DNA of 64,000 nt from an uncultured candidate division Zixibacteria bacterium (GTDB lineage: Bacteria > Zixibacteria > MSB-5A5 > SM1-73): the NCBI GenBank assembly GCA_903908285.1, contig CAIVRH010000025.1, forward strand, positions 1-64,000, given 5' to 3'. Below, one piece after another: positions 36,286 through 44,180 of the stretch. The notes below the pieces were generated by a model. It did no database searches. It had not been told where the DNA came from and worked only from the letters and a program-made list of their open reading frames with translations. The position numbers were made by a program, and so were the translations under genes. Numbering within the stretch: position 1 is the first letter of the stretch; the number at the start of each line of letters is the position of its first letter.

Positions 36286-37401
36286 TCACTCTGCCAGACG
36301 CAACGGCATCAACAGACAGAGGTAGTCCTCCCCTTCTTTTTTCTGGGTGGAATAAATCTTTCCCGCTGAAACCTCGGTCCCCAGCTCAAACACCACCTCA
36401 TCCCCCTCCAGCTGCTTAAGGATATCCAGAACGTAGCTGGAGTTATATCCGATTTCCAGCGGTTCGCCGGAATAATTACAGGGAACCGATTCTTTGGCTT
36501 CCCCGCCCAAGTCATAATTGATGGAAGAAAGCTCTAAAATATCTTTTTTTAAGGAGAACTTAACCTGGTGGGTTAAGGTGTTGGCTAAAATCGACATTCT
36601 CCGGACCGCCCCGGTGAGGAATTCTTTGTTTATCATAAGCTTTTTGTCGCTGTCCTTGGGAATCACCTGTTCGAAATTTGGGTAGGGTCCCTCGATCAAA
36701 CGGGAGATTAAAACGGTTTCGCCCAGATTGAAGATTAAACTATTTTCACTGAAGATAACCCCCAGCTGTTTTTCTTCCCCTTCCGACAGTTTCAACAACA
36801 GATTAAGAATTTTAGGAGGGATGATCACATCTTCGTGCAGACCTTTGAGTTTGGTGTTTTTTAAGGACATCCGGGAAAGGCGGTGTCCATCCGTCGCCAC
36901 CATCTGCATGTTACTACCGGAGGTTTGCCACAAAATCCCGTTCAAAGCTGGTCGGGTCTCGTCGGTGGAAACGGCATAGATGGTCTTTTTTATCATCCTC
37001 ACCAAATCTTCACCCGGCATTTTTATCTCTTTGGCTAAATTAACCGAAGGCAGTTTGGGATATTCCTCTGCTGGAATTCCAGATAATTTATAACTTCCCC
37101 GGTCGGCTTTTATCTCCATCCGGTTTTCCGTTACATGAATCTCTACATCTGATTCAGGGAGCTCCCGGAGGATATCGTAAAAAGTTTTGGCGGGAATGGT
37201 GATCGCTTCTTTTTTGGTGGAAGTGACCGGGGTGGTGGTTATTACCGAAACATCCAGATCGGTGGCGGCTATTTTGAGCTTGGAATCCACCACCTCCAAA
37301 AGAAGGTTGGATAAAACCGGCAAGGTGGTACGGGTGGGAACGGCATTCATCACGGTCTGAACGCAGGAATAAATTTTACTTTTGGGAATGGTGAATTTCA
37401 T
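36286..37401 (-). CDS. dnaN: DNA polymerase III beta subunit (sliding clamp)
   Basis: This 371-residue clamp protein tethers DNA polymerase III to DNA. It has three clamp domains of about 120 residues. Features: MKFTIPKSKIYSCVQTVMNA, the first-domain ATDLDVSVITTTPV, the ATDGHRLSRMSLKN loop in domain 2, and the conserved C-terminus YLCLLMPLRL (the usual MP(M/V)R(L) end). RBS CGGAGGAGGTT is strong. The stretch between it and dnaA is AT-rich and carries a consensus DnaA box. Confidence 0.97.
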   Translation of the reverse strand: MKFTIPKSKIYSCVQTVMNAVPTRTTLPVLSNLLLEVVDSKLKIAATDLDVSVITTTPVTSTKKEAITIPAKTFYDILRELPESDVEIHVTENRMEIKADRGSYKLSGIPAEEYPKLPSVNLAKEIKMPGEDLVRMIKKTIYAVSTDETRPALNGILWQTSGSNMQMVATDGHRLSRMSLKNTKLKGLHEDVIIPPKILNLLLKLSEGEEKQLGVIFSENSLIFNLGETVLISRLIEGPYPNFEQVIPKDSDKKLMINKEFLTGAVRRMSILANTLTHQVKFSLKKDILELSSINYDLGGEAKESVPCNYSGEPLEIGYNSSYVLDILKQLEGDEVVFELGTEVSAGKIYSTQKKEGEDYLCLLMPLRLAE

Positions 37402-37677
37402 AACCTCCTCCGCTTAATGATTTATTTTTATCCACAAGTTTTTATCGCAATTTATATTTATAGATCAATAGTTAAATTAATTATATAATAACAATAATGG
37501 TGTTGAAATGTTAATGAAAATTTAATTTTTTCCGGTATGGTATTGAAAGGTTTAAGGTTTGGAGTTTAATACCCTTTATGGAGTATGTTAATAATCTCTG
37601 TTTTAAGAACCATTTAAAGTAGGGTTTATTGGGTTTGATATCCATCCACATTTTATCCTTAATATTTTCCACAAAAA
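37402..37677. other. Origin half 1: AT-rich dnaA-dnaN spacer with DnaA box
   Basis: A perfect TTATCCACA is at 37428-37436, close to the dnaN start. TTTATCGCA (37441-37449) and TTTTCCACA (37665-37673) are weaker matches. From 37450 to 37540 the sequence is almost all A and T (TTATATTTATAGATCAATAG, TTAATTATATAATAACAATA), which would suit a DNA-unwinding element. Together with boxes upstream of dnaA this resembles the bipartite origin of Bacillus and Helicobacter. Confidence 0.7.
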
Positions 37678-39030
37678 TTAAACATAAAACGAATTGATGA
37701 TGCTGTCCACTTTTAGTTTAAAAAGATGATCCCCTTTCAAATTCTCCGCCACCTGAGAGCAGGCGTGAATAACCGTGGAATGATCTCTCCCTCCGAAATT
37801 CTGGCCAATGCTTTTAAGTGAGGCGTTAGTCAGGCTACGGGCCAGATACATCGCCACCTGGCGCGCCAGAGCCACCTCCTGGGTTTTCCTTTTGGAGCAC
37901 AAACTTTCAGTAGACAGGTTATAGCTGGACGCTACTTTTTTTAGGATATGATCCATGGTAACCTCTCTGGTGCCGTTTCTGATGGTGTCTTTCAGCACCT
38001 CTTTCGCCAGATCCACTGTGATGTCCTTTGAATTCAGAGAGGCATAAGCCAAAAGGCGGATCAGCGACCCCTCCAGCTCCCGGATGTTGGAGGTGACGTT
38101 GTCGGCAATAAAGGTTGCCACCTCAATAGGGAGAGCGATAGTGTCGGACTCGGCTTTTTTATTCAAGATAGCGATGCGGGTTTCCAGGTCAGGGGGCTGA
38201 ATGTCTGTGACCAGTCCCTGCTGGAAGCGGGAAAGCAGCCGCTCCTCGATTCCTTTGATCTCACGGGGGGGGCGGTCGGAAGCCAAAACGATTTGTTTCC
38301 CGCTTTGGTATAGGACATTAAAGGTATGAAAGAATTGAACCTGGGTGCTCTCCTTTCCGGCGAAAAACTGTATATCATCCAAAAGCAGAATGTCGACGTT
38401 GCGGTAGAGACTGACAAACTCCTGGGTAGTATTGGAGGTGATGGAGTTGATGAAATCGTTGGTGAATTTTTCGGAGGTGACGTAAAGGACGTTGATGGAT
38501 TCATACGCATCCAGAACATAATGACCGATGGCTTGGACCAAATGGGTTTTGCCCAAACCCACTCCCCCGTAGATGTATAGGGGATTATATTTGGTTTTTC
38601 CGGGAGCCTCCGCCACCGCCATGGCAGCGGCATGGGCGAATTGATTGCTTTCACCCACCACAAACGCATCGAAAGTATACTTGGGATTCAATCCTCTTTC
38701 CGCCGGGGTTTGGGTGGACGGTTTTCGGGGGGTGGGAGGTTCGAAATTCATGCTCATCTGCGGGTGGTAATTCCGCGAATCACGGGAAACATGGAAGGCT
38801 AAAACCAATTCGCGGCCAGCCACTTCTTTGATGCACTCGGTGATCAGATTCAAGTAATGTTCTTCCAGCCAATCTGCCACAAATTTATTGGGTACGGCGA
38901 CCCGGATCGAACCTTCCGGAGAGGGAAGCCCGCGGGTTGCCTTTAACCAGGTACAAAAACTCTGCTGACGTATTTTTTTTCGCAGATTAGACAAACACTC
39001 TTCCCACATCCTGGCATTATCCATTTCCAT
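37678..39030 (-). CDS. dnaA: Chromosomal replication initiator DnaA
   Basis: The 450-residue protein has domain I ([21 protein letters not shown]), a short linker, and the AAA+ domain III with Walker [15 protein letters not shown], Walker [13 protein letters not shown] and sensor motifs. Domain IV has the DNA-binding signature [16 protein letters not shown]. It opens the origin DNA. The start, [13 protein letters not shown], is preceded by AAGAGAGTCGAT, a modest site. It is followed on the same strand by dnaN, the usual order. Confidence 0.98.
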   Translation of the reverse strand: MEMDNARMWEECLSNLRKKIRQQSFCTWLKATRGLPSPEGSIRVAVPNKFVADWLEEHYLNLITECIKEVAGRELVLAFHVSRDSRNYHPQMSMNFEPPTPRKPSTQTPAERGLNPKYTFDAFVVGESNQFAHAAAMAVAEAPGKTKYNPLYIYGGVGLGKTHLVQAIGHYVLDAYESINVLYVTSEKFTNDFINSITSNTTQEFVSLYRNVDILLLDDIQFFAGKESTQVQFFHTFNVLYQSGKQIVLASDRPPREIKGIEERLLSRFQQGLVTDIQPPDLETRIAILNKKAESDTIALPIEVATFIADNVTSNIRELEGSLIRLLAYASLNSKDITVDLAKEVLKDTIRNGTREVTMDHILKKVASSYNLSTESLCSKRKTQEVALARQVAMYLARSLTNASLKSIGQNFGGRDHSTVIHACSQVAENLKGDHLFKLKVDSIINSFYV

Positions 39031-39628
39031 ATCGACTCTCTTATTTACAAATAGGGGGGTTAAATTATGTGATCAAGCCTGCGCTCGTATTGTCCTTTAT
39101 TTAACAATAAGCAACACAAAATCCACATATGTGGAAAACTTTATTTTGTTGTTTCATAATAGGTTATCTTAATATCCTAAGCGTACAACAGGAAGTTATC
39201 CACAATTGATAGAACAAACAGAACTCCTCTTAGTTTGTTATTCGTAAAGACTTGCGAAAGACTACACAGATTATCCACATCTTATTAACAGATAATCACT
39301 TATGCGTTAACATCATCCATAATAACCCTCCTGGATTTCCTTGTCAAGCACTTTTCTTCGGTGACTTGAAAAAACTTATAAGTCTTGTTATTTGGATTCA
39401 TTAGGCAGGGATTTTTCAAGAGCCTTTTAGTTGCTCGAAATAATCGAAAAGCATAGCGACTTTTTGGAAATTGCTCTTCTATATCCTGTGTATCTATGTG
39501 ATTATAAAATCCGAAGGTAGAATGAATCTGGTCGGGAGAGGTAAATTCTGGGATTTTTGATAAATAGGAAAATTTCGAATGATTTTTGTATGACAGGGAA
39601 CCGGGGTTGCGATAATCAGACTTTTTGC
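39031..39628. other. Origin half 2: dnaA-rpmH spacer with DnaA boxes
   Basis: Perfect TTATCCACA boxes lie at 39196-39204 and 39271-39279. At 39119-39137 the palindrome ATCCACATATGTGGAAAA gives two overlapping box-like sites on opposite strands. All are in the first 250 bases of the spacer and near the transcription start of dnaA, so they may also serve in autoregulation. From 39300 to 39628 I see no gene; an open frame on the minus strand there continues antisense into rpmH and rnpA and is not believed. Confidence 0.75.
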
Positions 39629-39657
39629 TTGACGTTACAGTTGTCGCTATATATATT
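39629..39657 (+). promoter_or_regulatory. Sigma-70 promoter for rpmH-rnpA
   Basis: TTGACG (39629-39634), a 17-base spacer and TATATT (39652-39657) fit the housekeeping consensus well. The rpmH start codon lies 50 bases beyond. It would drive rpmH, rnpA, yidD and yidC, away from the origin. Confidence 0.7.
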
Positions 39658-39707
39658 CTAAGTTTGATTGTGAAATGGAAATGTAGTTTACTAAAAAAGG
39701 AGAAAGG

Positions 39708-39848
39708 ATGAAGAGGACATTTCAACCCTCTAATATCAAGAAAGTCAGAGACCATGGTTTCAGGAAACGTATGTCCACCAAGGGGGGGAGGAAGACCTTG
39801 AGCCGGCGCCGAGCCAAAAAAAGAGCCCGCTTGACTGTCTCGGGCTGA
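39708..39848 (+). CDS. rpmH: Ribosomal protein L34
   Basis: This 46-residue, very basic protein of the large ribosomal subunit was read directly from the sequence. [20 protein letters not shown] and the [14 protein letters not shown] end are standard L34. RBS: AAAAAAGGAGAAAGG. It is the first gene of the conserved rpmH-rnpA-yidD-yidC cluster next to the origin. Confidence 0.97.
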   Translation: MKRTFQPSNIKKVRDHGFRKRMSTKGGRKTLSRRRAKKRARLTVSG

Positions 39849-39881
39849 TAAACCATCCCCCGGTCGGAGAGGTCCCTTAAA

Positions 39882-40220
39882 GTGAAGAGAGAAGGATTTC
39901 CCAAAAATATTCGCATCAAAAAAGAATCTGAGTTCAAACAAACCTTCCTTCTTGGCGCTAAAAAAAGGGGAGAGAACCTGATCGTCTTCCACCTTTTACG
40001 GGAAGATGAGAGCGGACCTAAATTTGGGATAAAAGTGGGAAGGGGAATAAAAAAGGCGGTCATCCGAAACCGGATCAAAAGAGCTGTCCGTGAAGTTTTA
40101 AGAAGAAATAAGGAGAGATTCGGCAAAAACGAGAATGTAGTGGTACTTTGTAAATCCACCACCGCAGATATGAACCTGCCCAATTTGAGAAGGGAGTTGG
40201 AGAATCTTATCCCGCAGTAA
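39882..40220 (+). CDS. rnpA: Ribonuclease P protein component
   Basis: Protein subunit of RNase P, which matures the 5' ends of tRNAs. The 112-residue protein has the RNR signature in KAVIRNRIKRAVREVLRRN and the FGIKVGRGIKKA strand before it. The start is a GTG at 39882, with AGAGG about 9 bases upstream. It lies 33 bases after rpmH; the RNA component (rnpB) was not found in the window. Confidence 0.95.
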   Translation: MKREGFPKNIRIKKESEFKQTFLLGAKKRGENLIVFHLLREDESGPKFGIKVGRGIKKAVIRNRIKRAVREVLRRNKERFGKNENVVVLCKSTTADMNLPNLRRELENLIPQ

Positions 40221-40288
40221 AGTGACCCCTCTCTCCCCTGCAGGATAGAGGGATAGAACAAGAAGGGGTTAAGATTTCTCGAGGGCGT

Positions 40289-40501
40289 ATGATTAAAGAT
40301 TTCATTATATTTGGTATCAGAATATACCAAAACACCTTGCGGCTTCTTTTCCCCCCCTCTTGCCGGTTTCACCCTTCGTGTTCGGAATATGCCATAGAAT
40401 CCATCCATAAATTCGGATTTATAAAAGGAGGATGGTTTTCGGTCAAAAGGCTGTGCCGGTGCCATCCGTTCAATCCCGGAGGGTTTGATCCGGTACCATA
40501 A
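40289..40501 (+). CDS. yidD: Membrane protein insertion factor YidD
   Basis: The 70-residue protein has the YidD signature: IRIYQNTLRLLFPPSCRFHP then CSEYAIESI and HKFGFIKGGWFSVKRLCRCHPFNPGG. It is thought to help YidC-mediated insertion of membrane proteins. RBS GAGGGCGT. It lies between rnpA and yidC as expected. Confidence 0.95.
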   Translation: MIKDFIIFGIRIYQNTLRLLFPPSCRFHPSCSEYAIESIHKFGFIKGGWFSVKRLCRCHPFNPGGFDPVP

Positions 40502-40537
40502 CCGTGAACTTAAAGGTTCATGGAAAAGGAGATTTTT

Positions 40538-42271
40538 GTGGATAAGAGAACCATAATTGGTTTGGTAATAGTAGGATTGATCATAATCTTCTATCAGCCA
40601 TACATGAAATGGTTAACCGGCGGGAATCAGATACCAAAATCTCCCCCCATAACCCAAGGGCAAGTGGATACCACCACACAGCTTGCTCCTCCGGCTCAAG
40701 AGATAAAGGAGACTCCGCCTGTACCGGCAGCAGGAAAAACCTCGGGTTTGGCGCAAGCCGATACCCTTCTGCCGGAAAAAACAGTAAAGGTGGAAACCGA
40801 GCTTTATACCGCCGAGTTTTCCACCAAAGGGGCAGTGCTGAAGAGTTTCACCTTGAAGAAGTATACCGACCAACAAAAAGAGAATATACAGCTTATCCCT
40901 GCCGGTGCATCGGCGCTGCCTCTGAATTTGGAGTTCCCGGACAGCAATATCAACCTGGAATCTTTCAATTTCCAAACGGATAAGGACCAGCTGGTTTTGG
41001 ATAAACCTTCATCTTCCGGAACCATAAATTTTCTCCTTAATACTCAATCCGGAATCCAGATCATCAAAAGATACGATTTCATCAACGGCAGATACGATTT
41101 CAACCTGGAATTTGAGATCCTGGGACCGGTTCAAGCCGCCACTTCGTCCACAAGATTGGACCTGGGGAGGGAATATCGGTTGAGCTGGGGATCGGGCTTG
41201 AATTCCACCGAGAAAAACAGGAGCGAGGATCTGAATTACTTTGCTGCTTATGCCATGATGGGGACGGAGCTGACCGAGATCAAGAAGTTCAATCAACCCA
41301 AAGGGGTGGCCGTTGGAACCATGCAGGAGGCAGCCTCGGGAGAAACCAGGTGGGTAGCGACCCGATCCAAGTATTTCATGGCGGCTATGGTTCCTCTCAC
41401 TCGGAAAGCGACCGGATTCTCCGTTTCCGGAAAAAGATATTCTATCTCTTCCGGCGGCACACCCAGCGAGTATAGAAGTATTGGCGTTAACCTGGAAGTG
41501 CCTTTGGAGGGAGCAGCTTCGCTAAAAGATAAATACATGATCTATGTTGGCCCGATCAATTATCGTGTTTTGAAAAGTTACCAGGTGGACTTGGACCGGA
41601 TGGTCAATATGGGCTGGAAGATCATTCGTCCTTTTTCCATCGGCATCCTGTGGCTTTTTGAGAACCTGCATAAGATTCTTCCCAACTATGGCCTGGTGAT
41701 CATCATCTTTACCATTTTGATCAAAGGGGTTTTTCATCCTTTAACCAAGAAAAGCACCAAAGCCAATTTGAAAATGCAGGAGCTTCAGCCAAAATTGGCT
41801 CAGCTGAAAGAAAAACATAAAAAAGATCCCACTCGGTTGAACCAGGAGACCATGAAGCTTTACAAGCAATCGGGGGTGAATCCATTAGGAGGATGTTTAC
41901 CCCTGCTTTTCCAGATGCCGATATTCTATGCCTTGTTTGTGGTTTTCCGCACCACCATCGAACTCAGAGGGGCTAAGTTTGCTTTTTGGCTTTTCGATCT
42001 TTCGCAGAAAGACCCTTATTATGTTCTTCCCATCATCATGGCGGCCACGATGTTCTGGCAGCAGAAAATTACCATCAAGGACCCCAAGCAAGCCATGCTG
42101 GTTTATTTCATGCCCATCATGTTTTTCTTCTTCTTCTATAATTTCCCCGCGGGATTGACCTTGTACTGGACCATGTTCAACGTTTTATCCCTGATCGAAA
42201 CCTACTACTTCAAACACAAGGGCTTGACCCCGTCTGCTCTGTCTGTGCAGCTGGCAAAGGAAAATGGGTAG
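40538..42271 (+). CDS. yidC: Membrane protein insertase YidC
   Basis: The insertase has 577 residues from a GTG at 40538 (MDKRTIIGLVIVGL), with AAAAGGAG six bases upstream. An ATG six codons earlier has poor spacing and was rejected. It has an N-terminal helix, a large periplasmic beta domain (about 60-335), and a conserved Oxa1 core with five helices: YGLVIIIFTILIKGVFHPL, LKMQELQPKLAQLKEKHKKD cytoplasmic loop, GGCLPLLFQMPIFYALFVVF and FPAGLTLYWTMFNVLSLIE. jag and mnmE, its usual followers, are missing; instead about 1 kb of repeats follows. Confidence 0.96.
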   Translation: MDKRTIIGLVIVGLIIIFYQPYMKWLTGGNQIPKSPPITQGQVDTTTQLAPPAQEIKETPPVPAAGKTSGLAQADTLLPEKTVKVETELYTAEFSTKGAVLKSFTLKKYTDQQKENIQLIPAGASALPLNLEFPDSNINLESFNFQTDKDQLVLDKPSSSGTINFLLNTQSGIQIIKRYDFINGRYDFNLEFEILGPVQAATSSTRLDLGREYRLSWGSGLNSTEKNRSEDLNYFAAYAMMGTELTEIKKFNQPKGVAVGTMQEAASGETRWVATRSKYFMAAMVPLTRKATGFSVSGKRYSISSGGTPSEYRSIGVNLEVPLEGAASLKDKYMIYVGPINYRVLKSYQVDLDRMVNMGWKIIRPFSIGILWLFENLHKILPNYGLVIIIFTILIKGVFHPLTKKSTKANLKMQELQPKLAQLKEKHKKDPTRLNQETMKLYKQSGVNPLGGCLPLLFQMPIFYALFVVFRTTIELRGAKFAFWLFDLSQKDPYYVLPIIMAATMFWQQKITIKDPKQAMLVYFMPIMFFFFFYNFPAGLTLYWTMFNVLSLIETYYFKHKGLTPSALSVQLAKENG

Positions 42272-43244
42272 GAAAAGGGTTCGAGGGTTCAAGGATTCAA
42301 GGGGTCAAGAAAGACAAAAGCGTTCAATGTTCAAAGTTCAATGTTAAAGTCTGCCAATTCCAAGGTTAAAGGGTTCGAGGGGTCGAGGATTCGAGTGGCC
42401 AAGTGAAATACAAAGGAATTAAGAGAACCTTGTTAAGAACCCCCTGAATCCCCCTTATCAGGGGGACTTTCCTCTGCCGGACTTGCTGGACTTCCGGACT
42501 TCATTTTTTTCATCTTTTCAATGTCCGGGAACTCACCCCTGTGTCCCCTCTCCCCGCTTTTAGCGGGATATTCGACTTAAGAGGAGAGGGGAAGCGTAAC
42601 ACGCCGAACGGGGGGGCATGGGGGGATTGGGGGGCTTGGGGGTGGTGGTTTTTAATTTTTTGATCACTTTAAACGCCATTTAATAATTCAAAATTCAAAA
42701 TTACAATTCAAAATTCAAAGTTATGCATTCTGTACATTAGGAAAGGGTGGATGCATAATACACTCCGTCTCTCATATATTGGGGAGCTAACCTTTTCACC
42801 ACCGAAGTGGTATCGAATTTGTTGCTATGACCTCTCCCCCTGTGTCCCCCTCTCTCCCGCCTTTGACGGGATTTTCAACGTGTAACGGAGAGGGGGATAA
42901 AACGGTCAACGGATGAATGGTTCGACTTGCGCTCCCTTCGACTACGCTCAGGGACAGTGAGCTAAGTCGAACTGTCACCATCTTCGACGGATGGAACGGA
43001 TTAGCAAAGTTGTAGTTCGAGGCTCAGTATAAAGAGCGATTTTGCTTTTGGGTGGGAAGAGAGACTGCGGGTTAGATATTCTGCTGTATTAATGTGGCTG
43101 AAGCCGAAGACATATAGATTTCTTCAATCCGTCAGCTTAAGCTGGCGGACGCCCCGTCTGGGACGGCAATGGATTTTCTTATATATTCCCGTTTGCTTTA
43201 GCAAACGGATAGATCATTTAAAATAAGTGATGGCTTTAGCCACA
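42272..43244. repeat. Repeat-packed region after yidC, no intact gene
   Basis: Successive units are: GGGTTCGAGGGTTCAAGG-type iterations (about 42280-42400); AATCCCCCTTATCAGGGGG hairpin (42447-42465); CCCTCTCC hairpins near 42540-42590 and 42830-42895; a G-rich tract at 42610; ATTCAAAATT repeats at 42680-42720; a TCGACTACGCTCAGGGACAG element at 42938; a CGGATGGAACGG piece near 42990; then GGCTGAAGCC, CGTCAGCTTAAGCTGGCGG, GTTTGCTTTAGCAAAC and GGCTTTAGCC stems to 43245. It seems a favoured landing site and marks the junction of the origin cluster with the restriction island. Confidence 0.7.
42610..42642 (+). repeat. Potential G-quadruplex tract
   Basis: Four G-runs of 7, 6, 6 and 5 bases are separated by the three-base spacers CAT, ATT and CTT. 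This satisfies the standard G3+N1-7 quadruplex pattern on the plus strand. No other run this dense was seen in the window. Confidence 0.7.
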
Positions 43245-43358
43245 TTATTGGGGTAATTCTTCCTCCACAATCTTTATCTCCTCTTCGGTTAAGCCATAGA
43301 GCTTATACACCAGTTGGTCAATCTCCCGCTCCAGCGCTTTTACCTTTGCCTGATTATT
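43245..43358 (-). pseudogene. C-terminal stub of a type II/IIG (Eco57I-like) DNA methylase
   Basis: On the minus strand 36-37 codons are open between two stop codons. They encode KVKALEREIDQLVYKLYGLT then EEEIKIVEEELPQ and a stop. EIDxLVYxLYGLTEEEIxIVE is the characteristic C-terminal end of many Eco57I/PglX-like restriction-methylases. There is no start codon or ribosome site, and the upstream side runs into the end of the GIY-YIG gene region, so this is a leftover of a deleted or replaced restriction gene. Confidence 0.7.
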
Positions 43359-43419
43359 TTACACCGTTGACAAGAGGGAATTGAAGAGGTGTATAACTAA
43401 GATGCGCAGGATACTTGAC

Positions 43420-44160
43420 CTATGAATTTTTCCTTAATTTATCTAACAAAACCCAATCGCCAGGGGCTCTTTCATAAGTCCAAGTCGTCCACCCATTCAT
43501 TGAACGACCTGTTATTGCTGTGGCAGCTGAAGAGGGAGACAGAAAGACTTTACCTTGTAATCTGTCAGCTTCGGCACTCTCTTTGGCAAACGTTATGGAG
43601 CCATCGCGCCTAACGTGTGCAATATATAGCTTTCCTCGATACCTAAAACGGATATGGAACCTACGATTACCAAAAGGTGCCAAAATTGATTTTCTGCCTT
43701 TGATCTTACTAAGTTCTACATCTTTTTCTGATTTTGCTTTCCTAGATTCAGAGCCAAAAAGCTGTTTCAACTCTTCACTCTGTGCTTTCTTTAAATCCTT
43801 TCTGACTTTTCTCTTGAGATCTTCAGCCTTTCCAAACTTCCCTCTTTGCTTGTTTCCCTTTCGATCGATAATTCGCAGCAATAAAGCTTCTAACTCATGC
43901 AAATGCTGCCCACCAACAGTCAAGTATACACTAAAACTATCCCATGCATCTGCGTGGCGATCACGGAGATGATGATGTAAGCGTGTCCGTAAATTGGAGG
44001 CCAAACCGACATAATACAACTTGTTTTTCCGATATAGCGCATAAACGCCATGTCGATCACGGACGTACTTTTTGATAATATCTTGATATTTCTCTAAAGC
44101 TTTGCTAGAAATATTCTCCAGGTATTGAGAGACTAGATTATCTATCTGTTTTTTTGCCAT
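43420..44160 (-). CDS. GIY-YIG nuclease with RAMA-like methyl-DNA-sensing domain
   Basis: The 246-residue protein has a GIY-YIG nuclease domain (about 36-105): GVYALY, YYVGLASNLRTRLHHHLR with the catalytic arginine, and the acidic metal residue in HELEALLLRIID. A basic linker follows. The C-terminal part (GKLYIAHVRRDGSITFAKES and SPSSAATAITGRSMNGWTTW) matches the RAMA domain, predicted to recognise modified adenine. It is the last gene of the res-mod operon, 20 bases after mod, RBS GGAGGGCTTTAAGGA. Cleavage tied to adenine methylation state is an inference. Confidence 0.78.
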   Translation of the reverse strand: MAKKQIDNLVSQYLENISSKALEKYQDIIKKYVRDRHGVYALYRKNKLYYVGLASNLRTRLHHHLRDRHADAWDSFSVYLTVGGQHLHELEALLLRIIDRKGNKQRGKFGKAEDLKRKVRKDLKKAQSEELKQLFGSESRKAKSEKDVELSKIKGRKSILAPFGNRRFHIRFRYRGKLYIAHVRRDGSITFAKESAEADRLQGKVFLSPSSAATAITGRSMNGWTTWTYERAPGDWVLLDKLRKNS

Positions 44161-44180
44161 TCCTTAAAGCCCTCCACCAT

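Noticed and set aside
39300-39992. 230-codon minus-strand open frame over the dnaA-rpmH spacer
   Set aside because: It runs antisense through rpmH and rnpA, has no ribosome binding site or recognisable domain, and covers regulatory DNA.
39722-40465. 247-codon minus-strand frame opposite rnpA and yidD
   Set aside because: It is fully antisense to two well-supported conserved genes.
42272-42420. GGGTTCGAGGGTTCAAGG iterations resembling tRNA T-arm sequences (GGTTCGA)
   Set aside because: No acceptor stem, anticodon arm or CCA end can be folded around them; they are simple repeats.
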